Position numbers and translations under genes: made by a program. From assembly GCA_016212295.1 (NCBI GenBank), contig JACRGO010000058.1, positions 1-20,148 of the forward strand: a DNA stretch of 20,148 bases, read 5' to 3'. The stretch is from Nitrospinota bacterium. Lineage in GTDB: Bacteria; Nitrospinota; Nitrospinia; JACRGO01. Shown one piece after another: positions 14,396 to 20,148 of this stretch. The notes beneath the pieces are model-generated. The model was not told where the DNA came from. It worked only from the letters and a program-made list of their open reading frames with translations, and ran no database searches. The stretch's first letter is position 1, and each line of letters opens with the position of its first letter.

Positions 14396-15720
14396 CTCCC
14401 TCCCCTGCAAAGTGTGCTTATGTTATCCACGATTACAAGAGATATGCCCGCCAAGTGGTCTTCAATTGCCCTTTGGTCTTCAAGGTCCGCTAAATTAAGA
14501 TTCCCGCGCATTTGCAAGTCCGGCGTAATTATATTTAGGGGGGCCACGGGTCCTTTATCCACGGCGTAGATGATCTTTGCAAGGCGTTCCTGTAGGACCG
14601 CCTGGCATTTCGCCGTCACAAAGCAAAACCCCACACGGCTTTGGGGCCTGGAACCGCAGGAATTGGCCCCCGCTTGCTACCGCCACAGCGGCATTAAGGG
14701 AAAAAAATGTTTTGCCCACGCCACGTGGAGCATGGACCATGCAAAGGCCCTGGGTAGGAAGCCAAGGAGACAAGATATTTTCTCGTGGTGGAAATTGCAT
14801 TAAGAGAAATTCACGGACAGACACGGCCCTTACCTTGGGTTCTTTTTGTGGAACTTCTGTGGGCTTTTCAGCAAGCGGCTTATATTCCGCCGTGGAGTCA
14901 ACCAAGGAAAGCAATTCTGCTTTAATTGTTTCGAGGTCTTTTCCCTCTCCCTTGCGGGCTTCTATCCAGTCGCTTACATCGCCCTTTTCCGGCAAGCCTG
15001 GGAGGGTAACAACCTTAACGGACTTGGCGATACCACAAAGGGAACGGGCCACGTCCTGGCCATGCTGTTGTCCAGGTGTGTCATTATGGGGAAAAATTGC
15101 AACGTCTTTATCCTTGAGAGATTCGGCGTACTCCTTGCGCCACTTTCCCGCGCCGCCGCTATTGCATGTAGCGGTAAGGCCAAGGGAGCGGAGATTATCA
15201 ACGTCCTTTTCTCCTTCGCAAATATAGACCGTTTCAGCCTTGAGAACTTCGGAAAGGTGGTAGAGCGTCGGCGTGATTCCTTCAAGGTTCCAAATCCATC
15301 CGCCCTTGCCGTCCGGCCTTCGTTGGCTAAAAGACTTTGGATTGTAACGGACAACCTGATAAAGCAGCTTTCCGCTTACGCCCATATAATTATAAGTGGC
15401 CTCAATTTTTCGCTCTGGTTTTGGATGGTGGCCGTTTCCATTTCCGCCTGGGAAGGAAATGGCTTTCTCCGCAAGGGCTTGGCGGGCAGTAGGAAAACCA
15501 ACGGCATGAATTTTTTGATAAAGCGCAAAAACATCTAAATTCCCTTCCTTAGCGCATTTGCTTTTACAAGCTCCAAACTTTCCCCCGGCGAAAACGGAAA
15601 ACGAGGGATTCTTATCTTCATGGCCTGGGATCGGACAGCGTATCAGTTTAGCCGTCCTGTCAACGCCAGGTAGTATGTCGTAAATTGTGAGCCGCTCCTT
15701 GATCCGTCTTTTGATTTCAT
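14396..15720 (-). pseudogene. Broken primase/helicase: CHC2 zinc finger, TOPRIM, AAA ATPase
   Basis: Reading down the minus strand, one frame is open from about 15719 to 14610. It encodes a CHC2 zinc finger (IRCPIPGHEDKNPSFSVF and ACKSKC, about 15585-15650), a TOPRIM domain (YICEGEKD; FPHNDTPGQQHG) and a RepA-like ATPase with Walker A APRGVGKTF. The frame then shifts near 14605-14612 and continues as LQERLAKIIYAV to VIVDNISTLCRGG before fusing to the integrase. At the 5' end the ATG with the best ribosome site (15718-15720) is one base out of frame, and an alternative start at 15736 meets a TAA after four codons. The TOPRIM Asp-x-Asp has become His-x-Asp. The protein would have primed and unwound DNA for element replication. 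Confidence 0.78.
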
Positions 15721-15721
15721 T

Positions 15722-15870
15722 TTATCTTCCATTCATTTCCTTCCTTTCGGTTATGCGCTCCTGAAACCTTTCCAGCATCGATAAATAATCCGCGCCACAA
15801 TCAGCTTATGCAACGGCGCAATGTGAGCACTGCAAAGAACGTCGTTAACCCGTGACTTGAGCTTTGATTT
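15722..15870 (-). pseudogene. Possible remnant of a small zinc-ribbon-like gene
   Basis: One minus-strand frame reads SLQCSHCAVA, a stop, then ADCGADYLSMLERFQER and a second stop at 15722. The CxxC and the following Cys, with a well-formed helix after them, suggest a broken small metal-binding protein between the repressor and the primase. The internal stop is TAA at 15806-15808, where CAA would restore the frame. The evidence is weak because the whole stretch contains stops in every frame. Confidence 0.3.
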
Positions 15871-16101
15871 CATCGGCAAGTCCCTCCACAGCACGGACCG
15901 TCTTTGCCGCATTGACAAGGGAATATATCTTCCACGGAGCAATTCAGCGCATTTGCTATTTTTGATTTTTCATCATCCCTGGGTGCTTTGAAGCCGCGCT
16001 CGATCAGAGATATCTTTGGCTGGATCAATCCCGGTTGTTTTCCCAAGCTGATAAATTGACAGTTGGGAGTAGAACCGCTTTCCCCTCATTGGCGTAATCA
16101 T
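15870..16101 (-). pseudogene. Frameshifted XRE-family (Cro/CI-type) regulator
   Basis: It starts at an ATG preceded by a strong GAGGAGG ribosome site and reads SIYQLGKTTGIDPAK. A one-base shift near 16012-16016 is then needed to continue as ISLIERGFKAP and IANALNCSVEDIF. The two halves together form a helix-turn-helix domain of the XRE type, with a Cys-rich tail in that frame. A second shift would instead give a longer helical tail (VRAVEGLADEIKAQVTG). In the present frame translation stops early (at STQG). It is probably the former master repressor of the element, reading toward the primase and integrase. Confidence 0.65.
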
Positions 16102-16111
16102 GATGAAACCT

Positions 16112-16165
16112 CCTCAACAATGTTATTAATGAGGAAATTAAACCACAATTATTCTGTTTTGTCAG
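16112..16165 (-). promoter_or_regulatory. Promoter and dyad operator of the XRE regulator
   Basis: The minus strand has CTGACA (16160-16165), 17 bases, then TTTAAT (16137-16142). A 23-bp dyad at 16112-16134, CCTCA-nn-AAT-nnn-ATT-nn-TGAGG, overlaps the ribosome site and follows the -10 box. The position suits autoregulation by the XRE protein (inference). Between this and 16213 lies an A- and G-rich tract, with T8 on the minus strand after the gene that ends at 16213, perhaps a weak terminator. Confidence 0.5.
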
Positions 16166-16212
16166 TGGAATATCTTAAGGTTTTTTTGAAAAAAAAGGGG
16201 GAGATTTTCCGG

Positions 16213-16932
16213 CTATGAAATTAAATCTTGCAGGGGGGGAAATAAGGTATCGCATTCGCGGATAAGTTCTTGGTCGAAACATTTTGAAAAGATACTCCCT
16301 TGGTGTAATACACTTTCAGGTAGGATGCTTGACATTTTGAAATCGTCATACAGTTTTTCCAACTTCTTTGGCTTTAGATGCCTATATCGATCCTTAAGAC
16401 TGAATTCATCATAATCATAATTATTAATCAATTCTTGTTCCTCCAGAAAACCGCAAATTAATTTCCAATTTGGTTTTTTGGTTTTTCTTTTTAAAAGTTC
16501 AGCTAAGCAATATACCGCAAGATTTAAACCAAGGTCTGACGGCCTTGTTTCATTTTTTGATGTTACCTCTTTGGCATCTGCCCTTAATGCGGTTTTTCCC
16601 TTGGGAGAATTGCTGAATTTTATCCAAATAAATTCCATAATGCTTATCACATCCCCTTTCTCAATCCATCCGTTTTTTACAACCATCTTACTGCCTTTTT
16701 TTATCTGCTTCGTTTGATGTTTTTCCAATAAATTTCTTATCTTTTCAATATCACTATTGGGAAATTTGTCTTTCTTTGGAAGGTTTTTATAGCGATCTAC
16801 CTTGCCTTTATCAGATTTAATTGACCTGGAAACTTGCAAGATCATCTCTATTTTTTTTTGGGGAAGGATTTCCAGGATTGCTGTTGTGCTCTTACCTGAT
16901 AAAATACCAACCTGTTTTAATTTTTCGTTCAT
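16213..16932 (-). CDS. Element-borne protein of unknown function
   Basis: Predicted 239 residues from the ATG at 16930-16932, which has AGGAG eight bases upstream; another ATG at 16938 is too close to that site. The protein is Lys-rich (about residues 35-90 highly basic) with a more hydrophobic centre (VISIMEFIWIKF; LGLNLAVYCLAELL) and a C-terminal part rich in aromatic and charged residues (YDYDEFSLKDRYRHLKPKK). There is no signal peptide or clear membrane segment. Base composition is clearly more A/T rich than its neighbours, which suggests a separate origin. I recognise no family. It is the only unbroken gene next to the decayed repressor-primase segment. Confidence 0.7.
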   Translation of the reverse strand: MNEKLKQVGILSGKSTTAILEILPQKKIEMILQVSRSIKSDKGKVDRYKNLPKKDKFPNSDIEKIRNLLEKHQTKQIKKGSKMVVKNGWIEKGDVISIMEFIWIKFSNSPKGKTALRADAKEVTSKNETRPSDLGLNLAVYCLAELLKRKTKKPNWKLICGFLEEQELINNYDYDEFSLKDRYRHLKPKKLEKLYDDFKMSSILPESVLHQGSIFSKCFDQELIRECDTLFPPLQDLIS

Positions 16933-17023
16933 TGCCATTTCTCCTTTTGGCTCTCCGTTAAAGTTCGGGGGAAGGCGGTGGAGATTCCGCTTTTCAGGAG
17001 CTACCCTATCCCCCGTTGATGGT

Positions 17024-17548
17024 TTAAAACCCTATCCGCTTTTTTGGTTTTAGTGGCGGTTCCAGCAACTGCCTTATTGCGTCAAAGACAACTCTGAATT
17101 GAGCGTCATATTTTCTTTCAATGCCTTCGATCTTCCTTTTTAGGTCCGCATGTTCTGAAAGAAGCTCTCTCATACGGACAAAGGCCCGCATGATTTGGAT
17201 GTTGACCTCTATTGCTCTATCGCTATTCAAAACGCTGGAAAGCATGGCAACGCCTTGCTCTGTGAAGGCATAGGAAAGATATTTTTGATGCTGCCCACGG
17301 CCTTTCTTTAAGGTCACAAATTGTGACCTTAGAGATTCCTCTTCTTTTGTGAGTTGAAACATAAAATCATCAGGGAATCTCTTTATATTGCGCTTTACCG
17401 CCTGGTTTAGAACCTTTGTTCCAACCCCATAAAGCTCCGCCAAGTCCCTGTCCAGCATAACTTTTTTCCCACGGAGTATAAGTATTCTGCCTTCAATGCT
17501 CTCCTGGGGAACCAAGCTTGTGGTTTCCGGTTTCTTCTTTTTTGACAT
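17024..17548 (-). CDS. ORF6N domain protein
   Basis: Predicted 174 residues. Residues 18-110 match the ORF6N fold ([63 protein letters not shown]), followed by a long helix ([18 protein letters not shown]) and a coiled-coil tail. ORF6N domains belong to the KilA-N/Bro group, are common on phages and mobile elements and are thought to bind DNA, but their exact role is unclear. The start at 17546-17548 is chosen because GAAGGAG stands at good distance; a longer frame from 17587 lacks such a site. It seems intact, unlike the replication genes of the element. Confidence 0.85.
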   Translation of the reverse strand: MSKKKKPETTSLVPQESIEGRILILRGKKVMLDRDLAELYGVGTKVLNQAVKRNIKRFPDDFMFQLTKEEESLRSQFVTLKKGRGQHQKYLSYAFTEQGVAMLSSVLNSDRAIEVNIQIMRAFVRMRELLSEHADLKRKIEGIERKYDAQFRVVFDAIRQLLEPPLKPKKRIGF

Positions 17549-17692
17549 ACCCTTCTCCTTCTGGCAACCATGATTTTTTAAAACCACGGGAATCCCTTGC
17601 CGTTATTGAGTCCGGCAGTTTGTTCCCCCTATATACCCGTTGACAAACTGACATACTCCCCTTCATGTTTCCCCTGTCCCTAAATCTAAAGT

Positions 17693-17708
17693 TTTTGGTC
17701 CACCAAAA
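17693..17708. repeat. Short perfect palindrome between ORF6N and recombinase genes
   Basis: TTTTGGT-CC-ACCAAAA, two 7-base arms with a 2-base centre, 25 bases beyond the 3' end of the recombinase gene. No T-run follows on the minus strand, so a terminator role is doubtful; it could be a protein-binding site. Confidence 0.4.
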
Positions 17709-17732
17709 TAGTAAATTTCATGCCCTTAAAAA

Positions 17733-18350
17733 TCAAGCATTTACGACGGCGTAATTTCCGGGGTTTTTGGGACACCCCAAAAGACGGCTTAAAGTGGACC
17801 GGGGAACACCCATTGCCGTTGCCGTCTCTCTTAAGGAAAGACCGTCCTTTTGCATCCTCTTGGCCTTTTTCGGGTCCACCGATACCCTTGGCCGTCCAAG
17901 CTGTGTTCCTTTCTCCCTGGCCCGTCTGAGGCCGCTCTTGACCCTCTCCTTGATGATATCCCTTTCGAGTTGGCTAATGGCTGAAATAATGGTGAATATG
18001 GCCTCTCCCAAGGGACTTCCGGTGTCTATGTTCTCCTGGAAGGAAATGAAAGATATCCCAATATGCCGGAAGGTGTGCAAGGACTCCACAAGATGCTTTG
18101 TGGACCTGGCGAAGCGGTCGAACCTCCAGACCAGGACAGCATCAAACCGTTTCTTCCCGGCATCCTCCATAAGCTTGTCCAGGGCTGGACGCTTTTCAAT
18201 GGTCCCTGATAGCCTGTCAACGTATTCCTGAAAGACCTTAAATCCTCTCTCCTTTGCATAGCGTCGAAGGTCCAGGAGTTGGGCTTCCGGGTTCTGGTGT
18301 CCGTTACTGGTTGAGACCCTGGCGTATAAGGCAACTCGTTTTTTATTCAC
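17733..18350 (-). CDS. Serine recombinase (resolvase/invertase family)
   Basis: Predicted 205 residues. The catalytic domain (about 1-140) has the nucleophile Ser13 (YARVSTSNG), the conserved RPALDKLMEDA and DRFARS segments and the QLERDIIKERVKSGL helix. A C-terminal helix-turn-helix (LSLRETATAMGVPRSTLSRLL, about 170-190) completes the small resolvase/invertase layout. Such enzymes resolve dimers or invert segments by a 5'-phosphoserine link. The start is GTG (18348-18350) with AAAGG five bases upstream, and it overlaps the end of a small ribbon-helix-helix gene by eight bases, so translation is coupled. No matched inverted crossover sites were found close by, so its substrate is unknown. Confidence 0.9.
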   Translation of the reverse strand: MNKKRVALYARVSTSNGHQNPEAQLLDLRRYAKERGFKVFQEYVDRLSGTIEKRPALDKLMEDAGKKRFDAVLVWRFDRFARSTKHLVESLHTFRHIGISFISFQENIDTGSPLGEAIFTIISAISQLERDIIKERVKSGLRRAREKGTQLGRPRVSVDPKKAKRMQKDGLSLRETATAMGVPRSTLSRLLGCPKNPGNYAVVNA

Positions 18351-18495
18351 TTTTACCTTTCCCTTTCTTCTTAAGATATTCCTTGATTTGAGCCGTAAGC
18401 CACTCCTTGTATTTTAGTTTTTCATCAATTAACCTCTTCTTAAGCTCTCTTACCAACTTGTCATCTATGTCCGCAAGCAATCTCAATTTTTCCAT
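18343..18495 (-). CDS. Small ribbon-helix-helix regulator
   Basis: Predicted 50 residues: MEKLRLLADIDDKLVRELKK followed by a turn and a second helix (YKEWLTAQIKEYLKKK). One short strand then two helices is the MetJ/Arc/CopG (ribbon-helix-helix) pattern. GGAG stands eight bases before the ATG. Its stop overlaps the GTG start of the serine recombinase by eight bases. A strong promoter with an inverted repeat across the -10 box stands directly upstream, so it probably represses its own operon and thereby the recombinase. Confidence 0.72.
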   Translation of the reverse strand: MEKLRLLADIDDKLVRELKKRLIDEKLKYKEWLTAQIKEYLKKKGKGKSE

Positions 18496-18525
18496 TATTA
18501 TCTCCAGTTAGAATGTACATTTAAA

Positions 18526-18557
18526 CTTTAATATAACAGATTAAAGCTATTTGTCAA
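18526..18557 (-). promoter_or_regulatory. Promoter with operator-like dyad for the RHH-recombinase operon
   Basis: TTGACA (18552-18557) and TATATT (18530-18535) on the minus strand are 16 bases apart. CTTTAAT (18526-18532) and ATTAAAG (18540-18546) form a perfect inverted repeat with a 7-base centre that covers the -10 box, a good position for a dimeric repressor. Confidence 0.6.
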
Positions 18558-18719
18558 CAATTTTTTTCAGGAATCTTTAATACCTCCAAAGCAAAGGACC
18601 ACGGCAAGGCATGGCATGGGCAATACATATAGGCATGGCCTGGGGAGATCGTTGAACGTAGGTAAGAATGGCGAAAGCCCGCGCCCACTGGGAATGGATA
18701 AAAGCCTTGGCGCAAAAGC

Positions 18720-18762
18720 AATACGTATAACTACGTATTTTGAGTAAGCAGAACTACGTATA
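18720..18762. promoter_or_regulatory. Cluster of TACGTA sites
   Basis: AATACGTA (18720-18727) and TACGTATT (18732-18739) form a perfect inverted repeat with a 4-base centre. A further TACGTAT lies at 18755-18761, so that AACTACGTAT occurs twice 23 bases apart. They may be binding sites of an element protein (repressor, recombinase or excisionase). The rest of 18558-18986 has no convincing gene and is rich in ggcatgg and gggg runs. Confidence 0.4.
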
Positions 18763-18986
18763 TAACCTAAACCGGATAAATTTGGTAAAACAGAAATGGC
18801 AATGCAATGGGGGAGGGAAGTAAGGCCGTAAATCAGCCGTTCACCATACCCGGCCCCCTGTCTAAGGGAATCAGGCACGGTGGGTGAGGGGAGAAGGAAG
18901 GGCGCGGCGCATCTTGCCGCCTTGTTTATGCTTGGGAAAAATTTACGGCTTGAAATGGTGGTACGATTTCGGGTGGGAAAAATAGT

Positions 18987-19202
18987 TTACTTGTGGCAGA
19001 CCTCCACATTTTCAATGGCCAGGCAAATAAGCTTTTGAATGTCCGTTTTTTGGGAAGCAAACAAAATTTCAATGGCGACCGCGTTTCCTTCTGAATCATA
19101 ATCCACTATCATATTGGGTGCGACTTCATCCGAATCTTTTATTTCCGCCTCTCTAAGCTGAATGTAAAGGACATCTTCTTCTTTTTCGTATTCCATCCTC
19201 AT
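18987..19202 (-). CDS. DUF2283 protein, probable antitoxin partner
   Basis: Predicted 71 residues matching the DUF2283 pattern: YEKEEDVLYIQLREAEI, an acidic turn, VAPNMIVDYDSEGNAVAIEI, then a short helical tail. The start overlaps the stop of the DUF4258 gene by four bases (ATGA), a sign of translational coupling; a GGGGGAA ribosome site lies inside that gene. DUF2283 is often found next to DUF4258 on mobile elements, where the pair is thought to act as a toxin-antitoxin system. That role is inferred from the pairing. Confidence 0.82.
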   Translation of the reverse strand: MRMEYEKEEDVLYIQLREAEIKDSDEVAPNMIVDYDSEGNAVAIEILFASQKTDIQKLICLAIENVEVCHK

Positions 19203-19438
19203 TTGCCGTTCCCCCTTTTCAGATATTTTTTAATCTTGCTTGTTTGATACACGGTAAGGATTCGATCCTTGAAAGTAACCACCCTCAAAAGTTTATTGTC
19301 TATCACCTTCTGATAAATGACCGTACCCTCTTCTCCCCTAACGGCTTCCCCGTCTTTCAAAACCTCCCAAATCCGTTCTTCACGGATGTTTCTTTTTTCC
19401 AGTCTTGATTTTATGTGCTTTGTAAGGAACCACGCCAT
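19199..19438 (-). CDS. DUF4258 protein, probable toxin
   Basis: Predicted 79 residues from the ATG at 19436-19438: LTKHIKSRLEKRNIREERIW, EVLKDGEA, then two strands (GTVIYQKVIDNKLLRVVTF; ILTVYQTSKIKKYL). His8, Arg12 and the paired strands fit the DUF4258 (RelE/BrnT-like) fold with a basic active-site face. An upstream in-frame ATG at 19492 would add an unrelated hydrophobic stretch and is not preferred. No Shine-Dalgarno sequence is seen; a TACAAT box ends seven bases before the ATG, so a leaderless transcript is possible. The DUF2283 gene follows with a four-base overlap. Confidence 0.8.
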   Translation of the reverse strand: MAWFLTKHIKSRLEKRNIREERIWEVLKDGEAVRGEEGTVIYQKVIDNKLLRVVTFKDRILTVYQTSKIKKYLKRGNGK

Positions 19439-19768
19439 ATAAAATATTGTAACAGAAAAAAGCCCATAATGCGCGATGCTGGAAAGGTGCATGGATATGA
19501 CGGCCTTGAAAATGAGAAATAATTGAACCTGGGGAAGCCTGGGAAGGTTTTCTTGATGGTTGGTTGGTGAGGCTTGCTTAGGCTTGGGTGAGTTGCGGAG
19601 GAAGAGGGGAAGGCATGGCCGGCCCCCCTGGGGTAGGGGATAAACGTTGAAACCCGATAAAATATATATGCCTCAATACTGGCGGAGAAAAATAAAAAGG
19701 AGGTCAGGAAGGCGACAATTTCGCGAACACTCGAATGCTCGAATTCCTCTTAAAAAGATCAACAATGT
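19439..19768. other. Non-coding right-hand segment of the element
   Basis: No convincing gene. It holds G-rich, partly repeated sequence (aggcttgcttaggcttggg at about 19570-19588; ggcatggcc followed by C6 and ctgggg at about 19612-19632) and a short direct repeat, ctcgaatgctcgaatt (19730-19745). It resembles 18590-18660 in its ggcatgg motifs and may hold regulatory or former replication-origin sequence; I cannot show which. Confidence 0.35.
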
Positions 19769-19802
19769 ACTGTGTCCAAATTGTGTCCAAACCCATCCAA
19801 AC
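19769..19802 (+). promoter_or_regulatory. Tandem arm-type integrase sites, right end
   Basis: Two TGTGTCCAA units with an 11-bp period (19771-19792), followed by a degenerate third, CCATCCAAAC (19793-19802). The first 21 bases equal 13994-14014. They lie about 140 bases inside the right core repeat. An aatcagccgt motif just beyond (about 19809-19819) also occurs, as aaatcagccgt, at 18830-18840. Confidence 0.65.
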
Positions 19803-19929
19803 CGGCCTTAATCAGCCGTAATCACCGTAATTGACTTTTTTACAAAACTCTTTATAATACAAATAGATAGCGGCCAAATGCCGTATTATCAAGCGGTTAG
19901 GGAAATTAATAAAAAACGCCTTTTTAGCG

Positions 19930-19977
19930 CTTTCACGGCGGCGACGGGGGTTCGAATCCCCCTGGGGACGCCATTTA
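19930..19977. repeat. attR core (48-bp direct repeat)
   Basis: Exact copy of 13904-13951, i.e. the 3' part of tRNA-Glu from the anticodon loop on. It lacks the 5' half and is not a functional tRNA gene. It marks the right end of the element. Confidence 0.93.
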
Positions 19978-20148
19978 TCAAGGATTTATCGCTCTTATGG
20001 CGAGATTTAAATAAAATGCCTATCCAGTTAGCTCCTAAAAACTTGGAGAAAACTCATTGAACTCCGAGTGCGGTGGCTTTATCGTTATTTTTTGCTTTTT
20101 TTCAGTAGCTTTATATTAAAAAATGGTGTTGTAAACGTTGGTATTCCA
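19978..20148. other. Host sequence beyond the element
   Basis: 171 A/T-rich bases with no supported gene; a frame that crosses attR from 19878 reads through the tRNA repeat and is not credible. Confidence 0.4.

Larger units (their letters stand above)
13904..19977. mobile_element. Decayed 6.0-kb integrative element in tRNA-Glu
   Basis: The element is bounded by 48-bp exact direct repeats, the left one within tRNA-Glu. An integrase remnant lies next to the tRNA gene, and matching tandem sites lie inside both ends. Cargo and backbone on the minus strand: integrase fused to primase/helicase remnant, XRE-type repressor remnant, a gene of unknown function, an ORF6N protein, a serine recombinase with a ribbon-helix-helix partner, and a DUF4258/DUF2283 pair. 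There are no capsid, portal, terminase or conjugation genes. This fits a small phage-satellite-like or plasmid-like integrative element that has lost its replication and integration functions. It is probably immobile unless helped in trans. Confidence 0.88.

Noticed and set aside
14577-15227. Plus-strand frames of 216 and 230 codons over the primase remnant
   Set aside because: Low-complexity antisense translation without motifs; the minus strand shows CHC2, TOPRIM and Walker A in order.
15751-15942. 63-codon minus-strand frame between repressor and primase
   Set aside because: It crosses the repressor remnant in a non-matching frame; the Cys-containing remnant and the XRE tail lie in other frames.
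16178-16210. Terminator after the unknown gene (T8 run on the minus strand)
   Set aside because: The preceding stem is only about three base pairs; not enough to call a terminator.
19769-19802. CRISPR-like short repeats
   Set aside because: Only two to three 9-11 base units without spacers, repeated at the other end of the element; better explained as integrase arm sites.
19930-19977. Second tRNA-Glu gene
   Set aside because: Only the 3' part from the anticodon loop is present; the acceptor 5' strand and the D arm are missing.
19878-20060. 60-codon plus-strand frame crossing attR
   Set aside because: It reads through the tRNA-derived core repeat into host sequence; no ribosome site.

Overview
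The window looks like the chromosome of an uncultured Gram-negative bacterium of a Desulfobacterota, Nitrospinota or Nitrospirota-like group. This is an inference from general features only: large hybrid histidine kinases with a PilJ-type sensor, a bifunctional Rel protein, and many short palindromic repeats between and inside genes. No marker gene here fixes the taxon. All protein genes I support lie on the minus strand; the two tRNA genes lie on the plus strand.

Left part (1-13.4 kb, host chromosome). A gene start at the edge with a dyad-containing promoter and a small membrane protein (129-329) are followed by about 9 kb of two-component signalling genes. These are a degenerate double-receiver protein, a CheA-type kinase with its domains in permuted order (P3-P4-P5-P1-P2), a CheY-like receiver, a REC-HisKA-HATPase-REC hybrid kinase, and a 1250-residue membrane hybrid kinase (PilJ-PAS-PAS-HisKA-HATPase-REC-REC-HPt). 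None has a DNA-binding output domain, so they look like a phosphorelay acting through protein contacts. A decayed MHYT hybrid kinase (10.24-11.07 kb) and an intact rel gene follow. Short repeats are scattered through this part: an 84-bp pair in inverted orientation brackets the permuted-CheA module, and two repeat-like segments sit in frame inside the large kinase.

Junction (13.5-13.95 kb). tRNA-Lys(UUU) and tRNA-Glu(UUC) are separated by a spacer carrying two interleaved long inverted repeats.

Right part (13.90-19.98 kb). A 6.0-kb integrative element sits in the 3' end of tRNA-Glu, shown by a 48-bp exact direct repeat at both ends and by matching tandem TGTGTCCAA sites just inside each end. 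It is decayed. An XRE-type repressor and a CHC2-TOPRIM-ATPase primase/helicase carry frameshifts, and a deletion has fused the ATPase to the last part of a tyrosine recombinase that has lost its first catalytic arginine. Still intact are a gene of unknown function, an ORF6N protein, a serine recombinase translationally coupled to a 50-residue ribbon-helix-helix protein under a promoter with an overlapping dyad, and a DUF4258/DUF2283 toxin-antitoxin-like pair. The element looks unable to move by itself and may be retained through its small regulatory and toxin-antitoxin-like modules (inference).
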